DNA from: CAZIQY01 sp964541605
Lineage (GTDB): Bacteria; Desulfobacterota; Syntrophia; Syntrophales; UBA2185
Direction of reading: 5' to 3'
Length of the DNA: 10,364 nt
Assembly (NCBI GenBank): GCA_964541605.1
Contig: CAZIQY010000089.1
Coordinates: forward strand, 1 to 10,364
Of this stretch, positions 1-6,812 are shown piece by piece. The position numbers and the translations under genes are program-made. The first letter of the stretch is position 1. Every line of letters begins with the position of its first letter. Below the pieces are notes generated by a model that saw only the letters and a list, made by a program, of their open reading frames with translations, did no database searches and had not been told where the DNA came from.

Positions 1-31
1 TAGACAATAGCGATAGCACCTTTGTACTAAA

Positions 32-52
32 AAATGGGCGCTGTCCCTATTT
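32..52. repeat. REP-like imperfect hairpin
   Basis: AAAT-GGG (32-38) can pair with CCC-ATTT (45-52) around the loop CGCTGT, leaving T48 as a bulge. The wording resembles short dispersed repeats of the form 'aaatgg.gc.tgtccctattt' that I recall from Desulfobacterota genomes, often near REP-associated Y1 transposases. That likeness is from memory. No transposase is visible here and only this copy is seen in the window. It lies about 10 bases before the ribosome binding site of the first gene. Confidence 0.35.
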
Positions 53-70
53 CTGATTGCCGGAGTAATC

Positions 71-814
71 ATGAAACATTTCAAATGGCAGATCGTTCTG
101 GGTGTATCATTAGTGGCGTTATCCGCTATTTTTTATATCATCCACTATGTCATATTCAGGGATGCCCATCACATCTTCATCTATCTTATCGGTGATATCG
201 CTTTTGTATTTATCGAGGTGCTCCTGGTGACCATGATCATTCATGAAGTGCTGGCCATAAGGGAAAAGCGGCTTCTTCTGGAAAAACTGAATATCGTCAT
301 CGGCTCTTTTTTTAGCGAAATGGGGAAGGAACTCATGAAAGCCTTCGCGAGCGCTGATCCTGAATCGGAAAGGATACGACAGAGTCTCGTTGTTACAGAC
401 AGGTGGACCGCTGCACAGTTTTTCGATGTAAGCAAAAACCTGAAAGAATACAGACATGATATCGACATTGCGAGAAGCAATGTCCCGGCGTTGAAAGAGT
501 TGCTCGTAGGAAAGCGGGAATTCCTGCTCCGTCTCCTGGAAAATCAGAACCTCCTGGAGCACGATTCGTTTACGGAACTTCTCATGGCTGTTTTTCATCT
601 TACCGAGGAACTGGAATCCCGAACGGATCTTTTGAGGCTCTCAGAAACAGACCGGAAGCATCTTGCAAACGACATGAGACGGGCCTACAGCCTCCTGATT
701 TCAGAATGGCTGGACTATATGAAGCATCTGAAAGAGAACTATCCGTATCTCTTTTCTTTCGCCATGAGGACCAACCCCTTTGACCCGGACGCCACTCCGG
801 AAGTGAGAACATAA
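71..814 (+). CDS. Conserved two-helix membrane protein of unknown function
   Basis: A 247-residue protein with two hydrophobic helices near the N terminus (about residues 6-29 and 33-59), separated by a very short HRDAHH-like turn. A long, charged, mostly helical region of about 185 residues follows and is probably cytoplasmic. There is no signal peptidase site and no recognisable enzyme motif. The start ATG at 71 is preceded by GGAG at 62-65 with a 5-base gap. The gene ends 17 bases before the likely start of the rubredoxin fusion, so the two are probably co-transcribed. I recall similar uncharacterised proteins in Geobacter-like and related bacteria, sharing the phrases HHIFIYLIGDIAFVFIEVLL and LLENQNLLEHDSFTELL. 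This suggests a conserved family rather than a chance ORF. Its function is unknown; a membrane-anchored regulatory or scaffolding role is only a guess. Confidence 0.8.
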   Translation: MKHFKWQIVLGVSLVALSAIFYIIHYVIFRDAHHIFIYLIGDIAFVFIEVLLVTMIIHEVLAIREKRLLLEKLNIVIGSFFSEMGKELMKAFASADPESERIRQSLVVTDRWTAAQFFDVSKNLKEYRHDIDIARSNVPALKELLVGKREFLLRLLENQNLLEHDSFTELLMAVFHLTEELESRTDLLRLSETDRKHLANDMRRAYSLLISEWLDYMKHLKENYPYLFSFAMRTNPFDPDATPEVRT

Positions 815-831
815 TTGAAAAGGAGATGAAC

Positions 832-1521
832 ATGGACAAAGCGGCATTTTTCAAGTTGAGTTACGGTCTGTATGTGGTTACGTCGAAGAAAAACGGTCAG
901 TTGAACGGGCAGATTGCCAACACGGCCATTCAGGTCACCTCCGATCCGCCCACTATCTCGGTGTGCATCAACAAGCAGAATCTTACCCATGAGTTCATCC
1001 GGTCAAGCGGGATATTTGCCGTCTCCATCATATCCAGATCGACCCCCATGACCTTCATCGGGCACTTCGGCTTCAAATGCGGAAGGGACTTCAACAAATT
1101 CGAAAATATGAATTACAAAAAGGGGGTAACGGGAGCCCCGATTGTCCTGGACAACGCCATCGCCTACATCGAAGCGGAGGTGATCAAAGAGCTGGATTGC
1201 GGAACCCACACGATTTTTGTCGGCGAGGTCCGGGATTGCGGCATCCTCAACAATGAAGAAGAACCCATGACCTATGCCTTCTACCACGACGTGAAGCGGG
1301 GCAAGTCTCCCAAGACGGCACCCACCTATCAGGAACCCGTAAAAGAAAAGGTAGAAAAGTCGGCGAAATACACCTGCTCCGTGTGCGGATATATCTATGA
1401 CCCGGAGAAGGGAGACCCCGATTCGGGCATCAAGCCGGGAACGAAATTCGAAGATCTCCCCGCGGACTGGACATGCCCCGTCTGCGGCGCCGATAAATCC
1501 AAATTTGAGAAGGAGGGTTAG
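832..1521 (+). CDS. hrb: High-molecular-weight rubredoxin: flavin reductase-rubredoxin fusion
   Basis: Two domains are visible. Residues about 1-155 are a flavin-reductase-like split barrel that binds FMN (YGLYVVTSKKNGQLNGQIAN, then the PPTISVCINKQN strand). Residues about 178-229 are a rubredoxin with CSVCGYIYDP and CPVCGADKSKF, so the Fe(Cys)4 site is C182, C185, C215 and C218. A lysine- and proline-rich linker joins them. The same architecture is the Hrb of Moorella, which carries electrons from NAD(P)H to flavodiiron proteins that reduce NO or O2. A cytoplasmic role in oxygen/NO defence is inferred. No flavodiiron gene lies in the window. The ATG at 826 abuts the AGGAG (821-825), so I prefer the second ATG at 832, which leaves a 6-base gap and gives 229 residues. 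The stop overlaps the copA stop on the other strand. Confidence 0.9.
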   Translation: MDKAAFFKLSYGLYVVTSKKNGQLNGQIANTAIQVTSDPPTISVCINKQNLTHEFIRSSGIFAVSIISRSTPMTFIGHFGFKCGRDFNKFENMNYKKGVTGAPIVLDNAIAYIEAEVIKELDCGTHTIFVGEVRDCGILNNEEEPMTYAFYHDVKRGKSPKTAPTYQEPVKEKVEKSAKYTCSVCGYIYDPEKGDPDSGIKPGTKFEDLPADWTCPVCGADKSKFEKEG

Positions 1522-3770
1522 GCTTTCCATGCCCTCCGCAGGCGCAGGGAATTGCTGACGACGGAGACGGAACTCAAGGCCATGGCGGCAGCGGCGAATT
1601 CAGGATTCATGAGGATCCCAAAGAAGGGATACAGCACTCCGGCAGCGACCGGGATGCCTAAAATGTTATAGATAAACGCCCAGAAGAGGTTCTGCCGGAT
1701 CACCTTCATGGTCTCGAAGGAAAGCCGGATCGCCCGGGGGACGGATCGCAGATCGTCCGTCATGAGAGTGATGTCGCTCGCCTCGATCGCCACATCCGTA
1801 CCGGCCCCGATGGCGATGCCGATATCGGCCGCCGTCAGCGCCGGTGCATCGTTGATGCCGTCTCCCACCATGGCAACGACCTGCCCCGATTCCTGGAGAC
1901 GCCTGATCTCTCCGGCCTTGTCGCCCGGCAGCACCTCCGCCATGACGTGATCAATTCCGAGAGCGCCTCCGATAGCATTCGCTGTGTTGACGTTATCTCC
2001 CGTAATCATGGCGACGGAGAGCCCCATTTTTTTCAGAGACGAAACGGTTTCCCCCGCCGAATCCTTTGGCAAATCCGCAAGTGCGATGATTCCGATCGCC
2101 CGATCTTCTTCGGCAACAAATACGCAGGTTTTCCCCTCACCGGCAAGCTTCGCGGCTTCCTCAGAAAGAACTTCCGGGTTTATCCCCTTGCTTTCCATGA
2201 GTCTCCGGTTGCCCAGCAGGCACACGCTCTCATTGAGAAATGCCCCGGCGCCGAGACCGGACATGGCCTCAAATCGATGCACCTGAAGGATGGATATCTG
2301 TTCGCGGCGTCCCTGCTTCACGATGGCGGCGGCGACAGGGTGTTCCGAAACGGCCTCGATGGAGGCGGCTACCTGTAAAACCTTCTTCCTGTCTGCACCG
2401 GGCGCGACAATGATATCCGTTACCTCCGGCTCCCCTTTGGTCAGAGTGCCGGTCTTATCGAAAACAACCGTCGTCAGTTTGTAAGCCTTTTCCAGGTTTT
2501 CTCCCCCTTTGATCAGAATGCCGCTTTCCGCGCCTATCCCTGTTCCCACCATGACTGCCGTAGGCGTCGCCAGACCCAGGGCGCAGGGGCAGGCAATGAC
2601 CAGAACGGACACAAAGTTGAGCAAGGCGCGGCTGAAAACGGGATCGGGAACGAAAAAATACCAGACCACGAAGGCGGCGGCGCCGATGGCAAACACAACG
2701 GGCACAAAAATGGAGGCAACCTTGTCCGCCAGTCTCTGGATCGGCGCTTTGGATCCCTGAGCCTCTTCGACAAGGTGGATAATCCGGGCAAGGGCTGTTT
2801 CCGCCCCAACACGCGTGGCTTTAAAAACAAAGCTCCCGCTCTTATTCAGGGTTGCGGCATACACCTGATGCCCCGCCTCCTTAAAAACAGGCATGCTCTC
2901 GCCGGTGAGCATGGATTCATCCACCGCGGAGTTTCCGGAAACAACCAGGCCGTCGGTGGGTATCTTCTCCCCCGGCCGGACCACGATCACATCGCCTTTC
3001 ATGACATCTTCAATCGGGATATCCTTCTCCACTGTATCTCTGATCACCCGGGCGGTCTTCGGTTTGAGTTCTATGAGCCGTCTGATGGCCGCGGAGGTCT
3101 TGCCCTTGGCCTTTGCTTCCAGAAGCCGGCCCAGAAGGATGAGGGTAACGATCATGGCGGCACCGTCGTAATAGACGTGGGGGGCAACACCGGCGGCGGC
3201 AAAAATCCCGGGGGAAAAGGTGGCGGCAACCGAATAGAGATAGGCGGAAAAAGCCCCGACAGCGACGAGGGTATTCATATCCGTGGTTCTTTGCTTCGCT
3301 GCCTTTGCGGCGCCAATGTAAAACCGGCTCCCCACCCAGAAAACCACGGGAGTCGTCAGGACAAACATGACAGGAAGCATGATATCCCTGGAAATAGCCG
3401 CGAGAAAGGGAAACCAGTGCTGCATGGAGCCCATGAAGATGACGATACTGAGGACGGCCCCGACAATAAATTTAAGCCTCAGGTCTTTAATCTCCCTTTC
3501 CCTTGCCGCGGTGACGGGGTCTTCCAACGTTTCTTTCAGGACGCCTAAATATTCATAGCCCTGATCGGAGATGATCTTCTCGAGGGCCTCCACGCCGCCC
3601 CAGTTCTCTTCGTGCGTCACTGTTGCCCTGGCCGTGGCAAGGTTCACCGACACATCCGCCACCCCTTCCGCATCCTTCAACGCCGTCTCCACGCGCCGGA
3701 CACAGGCGGCACACGTCATTCCCCCCACGGAAATGGTCGTCTGCAGCGGTTTTTTTTCAGGCAACGTCAA
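1518..3770 (-). CDS. copA: Copper-exporting P1B-1-type ATPase
   Basis: A 750-residue ATPase that pumps Cu(I) out of the cytoplasm. In order it has one N-terminal heavy-metal-binding domain (GMTCAAC, C20 and C23) and the actuator TGES (289-292). The transmembrane metal site is CPC (C394-C396), followed by the phosphorylation motif DKTGTLT (D438), SEHP (475-478), TGDN (590-593) and GDGINDAP (636-643). The last two helices carry the complete copper signature: N694-x6-Y701N702-x4-P707, and P723-x6-M730-x2-S733S734-x2-V737-x2-N740S741. This separates it from Zn/Cd pumps. The start is TTG. Codons 1 and 3 are both TTG (3770 and 3764) and both follow the AAGGCGGG-like site at 3773-3780, so either could be used. 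The 5' end overlaps the CopZ-like gene by about 14 bases, implying translational coupling. The 3' end overlaps hrb tail to tail. Confidence 0.95.
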   Translation of the reverse strand: MTLPEKKPLQTTISVGGMTCAACVRRVETALKDAEGVADVSVNLATARATVTHEENWGGVEALEKIISDQGYEYLGVLKETLEDPVTAAREREIKDLRLKFIVGAVLSIVIFMGSMQHWFPFLAAISRDIMLPVMFVLTTPVVFWVGSRFYIGAAKAAKQRTTDMNTLVAVGAFSAYLYSVAATFSPGIFAAAGVAPHVYYDGAAMIVTLILLGRLLEAKAKGKTSAAIRRLIELKPKTARVIRDTVEKDIPIEDVMKGDVIVVRPGEKIPTDGLVVSGNSAVDESMLTGESMPVFKEAGHQVYAATLNKSGSFVFKATRVGAETALARIIHLVEEAQGSKAPIQRLADKVASIFVPVVFAIGAAAFVVWYFFVPDPVFSRALLNFVSVLVIACPCALGLATPTAVMVGTGIGAESGILIKGGENLEKAYKLTTVVFDKTGTLTKGEPEVTDIIVAPGADRKKVLQVAASIEAVSEHPVAAAIVKQGRREQISILQVHRFEAMSGLGAGAFLNESVCLLGNRRLMESKGINPEVLSEEAAKLAGEGKTCVFVAEEDRAIGIIALADLPKDSAGETVSSLKKMGLSVAMITGDNVNTANAIGGALGIDHVMAEVLPGDKAGEIRRLQESGQVVAMVGDGINDAPALTAADIGIAIGAGTDVAIEASDITLMTDDLRSVPRAIRLSFETMKVIRQNLFWAFIYNILGIPVAAGVLYPFFGILMNPEFAAAAMALSSVSVVSNSLRLRRAWKA

Positions 3771-3954
3771 ATCCCGCCTTCCTGATACGATCTCTGATCA
3801 TTGACATATCCACAGGCTTTGCCTCATCAAACGATGCTTCCCCTTTTTCGAGGCTGACCCTCACGTTGCTGAGACCTTCGATGCCCGTCAGGGCTTTCGT
3901 GACAGCCATGACACAATGCCGGCAGGACATCCCCGCTATTTTAATCGTCGCCAT
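3757..3954 (-). CDS. copZ: CopZ-like copper chaperone (heavy-metal-associated domain)
   Basis: A single 65-residue heavy-metal-associated (HMA) domain with the metal loop GMSCRHC (C11 and C14) at the usual place and a C-terminal GFDVA strand. Such proteins bind Cu(I) in the cytoplasm and hand it to the CopA N-terminal domain and membrane site. Its position just upstream of, and overlapping, a copper-signature ATPase supports copper over zinc or mercury. An in-frame GTG at 3960 lies inside the Shine-Dalgarno stretch AAGGGAGGTG, so ATG at 3954, about 5 bases after GGAGG, is the better start. The stop (3757-3759) lies inside copA. I see no convincing CueR- or CsoR-type operator upstream, and no regulator gene is adjacent. 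Confidence 0.9.
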   Translation of the reverse strand: MATIKIAGMSCRHCVMAVTKALTGIEGLSNVRVSLEKGEASFDEAKPVDMSMIRDRIRKAGFDVA

Positions 3955-3984
3955 ACTCACCTCCCTTTTATATGACTTTCATTG

Positions 3985-4120
3985 ATGATGAGTTCGTAAA
4001 AGTCTGAAAATCCCTGTTTTGTCTTTCCGAGCTTGATAAAATATCCAGTTCTTTCGTGTAGTTATGTGTTCTCTGGATTCCGGCTTTCGCCGGAATGACT
4101 AATTTTTACGAAACCTTCAT
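3985..4120. repeat. MITE-like element with terminal inverted repeats and central hairpin
   Basis: The left end (3985-4001, atgatgagttcgtaaaa) matches the reverse complement of the right end (4104-4120, atgaaggtttcgtaaaa) at 14 of 17 positions, including nine contiguous bases at the inner end. Inside lies a perfect 8-bp stem, attccggc/gccggaat (4077-4084 and 4089-4096), around the loop tttc. It is embedded in the 'tctggattccggctttcgcc' type of sequence that I recall as a common dispersed repeat in Desulfobacterota. The element is about 136 bp, has no coding capacity and shows no clear target duplication. A non-autonomous mobile element or REP-type repeat is the best reading. The hairpin could also help end stray transcription, but no U tract follows. 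Confidence 0.5.
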
Positions 4121-4167
4121 AGATAGATGAACTCTTTTGTGCAAAACGGCAGACATCCATGTAACCT

Positions 4168-4226
4168 GTTTAAATTCAATGTTTTTTTTAACACACTCTC
4201 TACGTCTCTTCAATATGAATTTAAAC
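4168..4226. repeat. Perfect 11-nt inverted repeat
   Basis: gtttaaattca at 4168-4178 is exactly matched by its complement tgaatttaaac at 4216-4226, with 37 bases between. It lies 45-103 bases upstream of the -35 hexamer of the MBL-gene promoter. Both arms are A+T-rich, so chance is possible. The spacing would suit a pair of regulator half-sites or a weak stem. Confidence 0.3.
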
Positions 4227-4270
4227 GTCAGCAAAGACCGTCGTAAAAACATTCTTCATAGACTAATTTC

Positions 4271-4299
4271 TTGACAAGACATTCGTAACTGGCTATTTT
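4271..4299 (+). promoter_or_regulatory. Sigma-70-type promoter for the MBL-SOR-like-b561 cluster
   Basis: A consensus -35 TTGACA (4271-4276) is separated by 17 bases from the -10 candidate TATTTT (4294-4299, 4 of 6 matches). Transcription would start near 4306, about 34 bases before the ATG at 4340. It is the strongest promoter-like match I found in the window. Confidence 0.6.
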
Positions 4300-4339
4300 T
4301 ATCCGGAGAAAGAGAAAACCTGTACGGAGAAGTCAATCC

Positions 4340-5179
4340 ATGATTATCAGATGCTGGGGGGCAAGGGGATCGATACCCGTATCCGGAAAAGACTACCTGA
4401 AGTATGGCGGCGACACCACCTGTATCGAAATCAGGACAAAAGATGATGACATCATCATCATTGACGCCGGTTCGGGAATCAGAAGACTGGGAAACAGGCT
4501 GTTGGATGAAAAACGGTTTCGCTATACGATGATCTTCACACACGCCCACTGGGACCACATCATGGGATTTCCATTTTTTAAACCCCTTTATTTCAAAAAA
4601 ACACGCATGACGATGTTAGGATGCCCGTTTGCCCAATCGTCGGTAAAGCACATGATCTCAAAAATCATGGCCCCTCCCAATTTCCCGGTAAATTTTGAGG
4701 ATGCCAAGGCGGATATTACCTATCATGAAATATGTGAGAATTCTTTTCGCGTCAATTCCATAACCGTCGAGCCCATACCCCTGAGTCACCCCAATCAAGG
4801 TATGGGGTACAAATTTACGGAAGACGGCAAGACATTCGTTTTCTTAACCGACAATGAGTTGAGCTTCAGACACGAAGGGGGCCTCGATTACCAGGGCTAT
4901 CTTGATTTTTCCAGAGGCGCCGACCTGCTGATTCATGACGCCGAGTACCGGGAAGAGGAATATAAAAAGACAAAAGCCTGGGGCCATTCCCTTTATAAAG
5001 ACGCTCTGAAGCTGGCCATTGAAGCCGGGGTGAGGAAATTCGGTCTGTTCCACCATAACCAGGAACGGTTCGATCAGGGCGTTGACGAGATTGTGGAAGA
5101 CTGCAGAAAAACGATCAAGGGCAGTGAGGCTTCACTGGAATGTTTTGCCCTTGACCAGGATATGGAAATCAGTCTGTAG
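4340..5179 (+). CDS. MBL-fold metallo-hydrolase
   Basis: A 279-residue cytoplasmic protein of the metallo-beta-lactamase superfamily (PhnP / COG1235-like branch). The metal-binding motif HAHWDH gives H68, H70, D72 and H73. Further likely ligands are H150 (LSHP), D200 (LIHDAEY) or D171 (TDNE), and H238 (FHHN). The N terminus MIIRCWGARGSIPVSG with GGDTTC (23-28) is typical of a subgroup found widely in anaerobes. Members of this superfamily hydrolyse phosphodiesters, cyclic phosphates or thioesters; the substrate here cannot be read from sequence. The GGAGA at 4326-4330 lies about 9 bases before the ATG, and a good promoter precedes it. The next gene starts 26 bases after its stop. I see no disrupted motif. 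Confidence 0.85.
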   Translation: MIIRCWGARGSIPVSGKDYLKYGGDTTCIEIRTKDDDIIIIDAGSGIRRLGNRLLDEKRFRYTMIFTHAHWDHIMGFPFFKPLYFKKTRMTMLGCPFAQSSVKHMISKIMAPPNFPVNFEDAKADITYHEICENSFRVNSITVEPIPLSHPNQGMGYKFTEDGKTFVFLTDNELSFRHEGGLDYQGYLDFSRGADLLIHDAEYREEEYKKTKAWGHSLYKDALKLAIEAGVRKFGLFHHNQERFDQGVDEIVEDCRKTIKGSEASLECFALDQDMEISL

Positions 5180-5205
5180 AAAAATAGACAGTCAGGAGGT
5201 ATGTC

Positions 5206-5607
5206 ATGAGATACAATGGAAAAAACCGGAACAAGTGTTCAAAGTCAAACATTATCCTGTGCACCTTGATTGCAGTCTTTTTTTGTCTTGCCGTTGTTCC
5301 AATAACAGCCACGGCCCATCCACCGGGAAGCGTCACACTTGGCTACAATTTATCCTCAAAGGCATTGATAGTCACAATCGTGCACAACACATCCTCACCC
5401 AATTCACACTACATCAACAAAGTGACACTCAAAAAGAACGGAAAACCGGCGGGGAGTTACACGTATCAGAATCAGCCGGAGCCATCTGAGTTCAGTTATA
5501 CCTACAATCTATCCGCAAGGATAGGCGATGTCATTGAAGTCACTGCATACTGCAGCTCTTATGGAACGAAAACGGCAAGGTTGATCGTTAAAAAACAGTT
5601 ATCATAA
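5206..5607 (+). CDS. Exported superoxide-reductase-like (desulfoferrodoxin-fold) protein
   Basis: 133 residues. A signal peptide with basic N terminus and hydrophobic core (about 15-32) ends in the AXA site ATA (35-37), so the mature chain would begin with H38-P-P. The remaining ~96 residues resemble the neelaredoxin / superoxide reductase beta-sandwich: the pattern VH...SHYINKVTLKKNGKP, a later P-x-PSEF strand and GDVIEVTAYCSSYG matches H..HYI..I.L..DG and G....A.CN.HG of that family. SOR binds iron by four His and one Cys. Here H60, H68, C116 and possibly H38 are in place, but the last His (CxxHG) is Y119. Superoxide reduction is therefore doubtful; altered metal binding or an electron-transfer role is possible. 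AGGAGG (5194-5199) sits 6 bases before the ATG. The b561-like gene follows 4 bases later. Fold assignment is by eye. Confidence 0.7.
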   Translation: MRYNGKNRNKCSKSNIILCTLIAVFFCLAVVPITATAHPPGSVTLGYNLSSKALIVTIVHNTSSPNSHYINKVTLKKNGKPAGSYTYQNQPEPSEFSYTYNLSARIGDVIEVTAYCSSYGTKTARLIVKKQLS

Positions 5608-5611
5608 ACCT

Positions 5612-6019
5612 GTGGACCCCGTCTTCTTCTTTTATATTCATACAGGATTCATGACGGCGGGATTCTTGTTGATGCTCGCGGGTGTAGCAACTGCCATGTT
5701 CGTGAAGCGAAGGAGGTGGTGGCTTTCGATTCACAAAGCGGCCGGAATTCTAACGGCTGTCTGTTTTCTCTGTGGTTTTACATTCGCTACCCTCATGGTT
5801 GGTGTCTCCGAGGAAGAGCATTTCAGGGTGGCTCATGCCTACCTGGGGCTCTTGACAACGGTTTTGACTTTTCTTACAGCGGTTCTGGGTCATTTACAAT
5901 TCAGAATAAAAAATGCTTCAGGAAAGATCAGGACCCTCCATCGATGGTCCGGACGAATCACCCTGGTTTCTGCCTGCATGGCTATTGCGTCCGGCTTGCA
6001 GACCGCCGGGATTATTTAA
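5612..6019 (+). CDS. Four-helix cytochrome b561-like membrane protein
   Basis: 135 residues with four hydrophobic helices (about 8-30, 41-64, 73-95 and 112-134) and a basic loop RRRWW after the first. Histidines sit near helix ends: H10, H41 (IHKAAG), H75 (AHAYLGL), H94 (GHLQF) and H110 (LHRWSGR). The pattern of HxxxG at the start of helices 2 and 4 and H...LGL in helix 3 resembles the core of DOMON-associated cytochrome b561 proteins, which carry two b haems and move electrons across the membrane. Haem binding is inferred, not shown. The only in-frame start is GTG at 5612, since the frame is closed upstream at 5582 and no other start codon follows that stop. There is no clear ribosome binding site, so translation probably depends on coupling to the SOR-like gene whose stop is 4 bases away. 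Confidence 0.75.
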   Translation: MDPVFFFYIHTGFMTAGFLLMLAGVATAMFVKRRRWWLSIHKAAGILTAVCFLCGFTFATLMVGVSEEEHFRVAHAYLGLLTTVLTFLTAVLGHLQFRIKNASGKIRTLHRWSGRITLVSACMAIASGLQTAGII

Positions 6020-6109
6020 CATATACGCAGGTCGAAGCCTGAGGCTACACTCAAGGATATCGACCGCAAGCATTTCGGTTTAAGCTGTGTTTTACAAAAG
6101 GGGGAGAAA

Positions 6110-6721
6110 ATGAAGATACTTGTTGTCTACTACTCCATGTACGGCCACGTTCACCGCATGGCCGAGGCGGTTGCGGACGGAGCCCGTGAAGTAAATGGGG
6201 CGGAAGTCCTGATGCGCCGCGTCCCTGAAACCCTTCCGGAAGACGTTCTCGGGAAAATGGGCGCCCTCGAAGCGCAGAAAGATCTCATCCATGTTCCCAT
6301 ATGTACGCAGGAGGAATTGGCGGGAGCCGATGCCATCATCTTCGGCACACCCACGCGATTTGGAAATATGTGCGGCCAGATGAGACAATTCCTTGACGCG
6401 ACAGGAGGTCTATGGGCGAGAGGCGCTCTTGTGGGCAAGGTGGGGGGCGTATTTACAAGCTCCGGAACCCAGCATGGCGGTCAGGAATCGACCATTCTCA
6501 GTTTTCACATCACCCTGCTTCATCACGGGATGATCGTGGTGGGTCTTCCCTATGCATTTCAGGGACAGATGAGAACGGACGAGGTCAGCGGCGGTTCCCC
6601 TTATGGAGCCTCAACGATTGCCGGAACTTCGGGGGAACGCACACCCACTGAAAATGAACTGGCCGGAGCCCGTTTTCAGGGCAGACATATCGCGGAGATT
6701 ACGGCCAGGCTGAAGGTCTGA
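6110..6721 (+). CDS. wrbA: NAD(P)H:quinone oxidoreductase, WrbA type
   Basis: A 203-residue flavodoxin-like protein close in length to E. coli WrbA (198). FMN phosphate loop: YYSMYGHVHRMA (7-18). Flavin ring loops: GTPTRFGNMCGQMRQFLD (79-96) and TSSGTQHGGQE (116-126). The C-terminal GGSPYGASTIAG (161-172) is characteristic of the family. WrbA is a tetrameric cytoplasmic enzyme that reduces quinones by two electrons, avoiding semiquinone radicals. AGGGGGAG ends 3 bases before the ATG. The gene follows the b561-like gene by 90 bases with no obvious terminator or strong promoter between, so read-through from the upstream cluster is possible. All key motifs are intact. Confidence 0.93.
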   Translation: MKILVVYYSMYGHVHRMAEAVADGAREVNGAEVLMRRVPETLPEDVLGKMGALEAQKDLIHVPICTQEELAGADAIIFGTPTRFGNMCGQMRQFLDATGGLWARGALVGKVGGVFTSSGTQHGGQESTILSFHITLLHHGMIVVGLPYAFQGQMRTDEVSGGSPYGASTIAGTSGERTPTENELAGARFQGRHIAEITARLKV

Positions 6722-6812
6722 TGCGCCTTTAAAAACAAATATATAGCTTCGGAAAGGGTGGAAATAATATATCTTAAACGGTGATTTCTCTGAAGATGTA
6801 TTGCCGCGTGAT

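Larger units (their letters stand above)
3955..4339. other. Gene-free divergent intergenic region
   Basis: This 385-base, A+T-rich stretch separates the starts of the copper genes (minus) and the MBL hydrolase (plus). I see no protein-coding or RNA gene in it. It contains a terminal-inverted-repeat element, an 11-nt inverted repeat and a promoter, listed separately. The 9-mer cttcataga occurs twice in it (4115-4123 and 4254-4262). Confidence 0.6.

Noticed and set aside
1947..2378. Long open frames on the plus strand through the copA region (also 2775-3548).
   Set aside because: They are antisense to an unmistakable copper ATPase with all motifs intact, and their translations show no family resemblance.
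4115..4262. Repeated 9-mer cttcataga as target-site duplications of an insertion.
   Set aside because: The repeats do not flank the inverted-repeat element (one lies inside it) and a 9-mer match is weak in A+T-rich sequence.
5082..5489. Alternative frame overlapping the MBL and SOR-like genes.
   Set aside because: It starts inside the MBL gene without a binding site and is out of frame with two well-supported genes.
6020..6109. Short stem agcc/ggct nested in gtcga/tcgac (about 6030-6066) as a terminator.
   Set aside because: Stems are 4-5 bp with a large loop and no U tract.
6722..6812. Bidirectional terminator between wrbA and the cupin gene.
   Set aside because: No stem of useful length followed by T or A runs could be found by eye.
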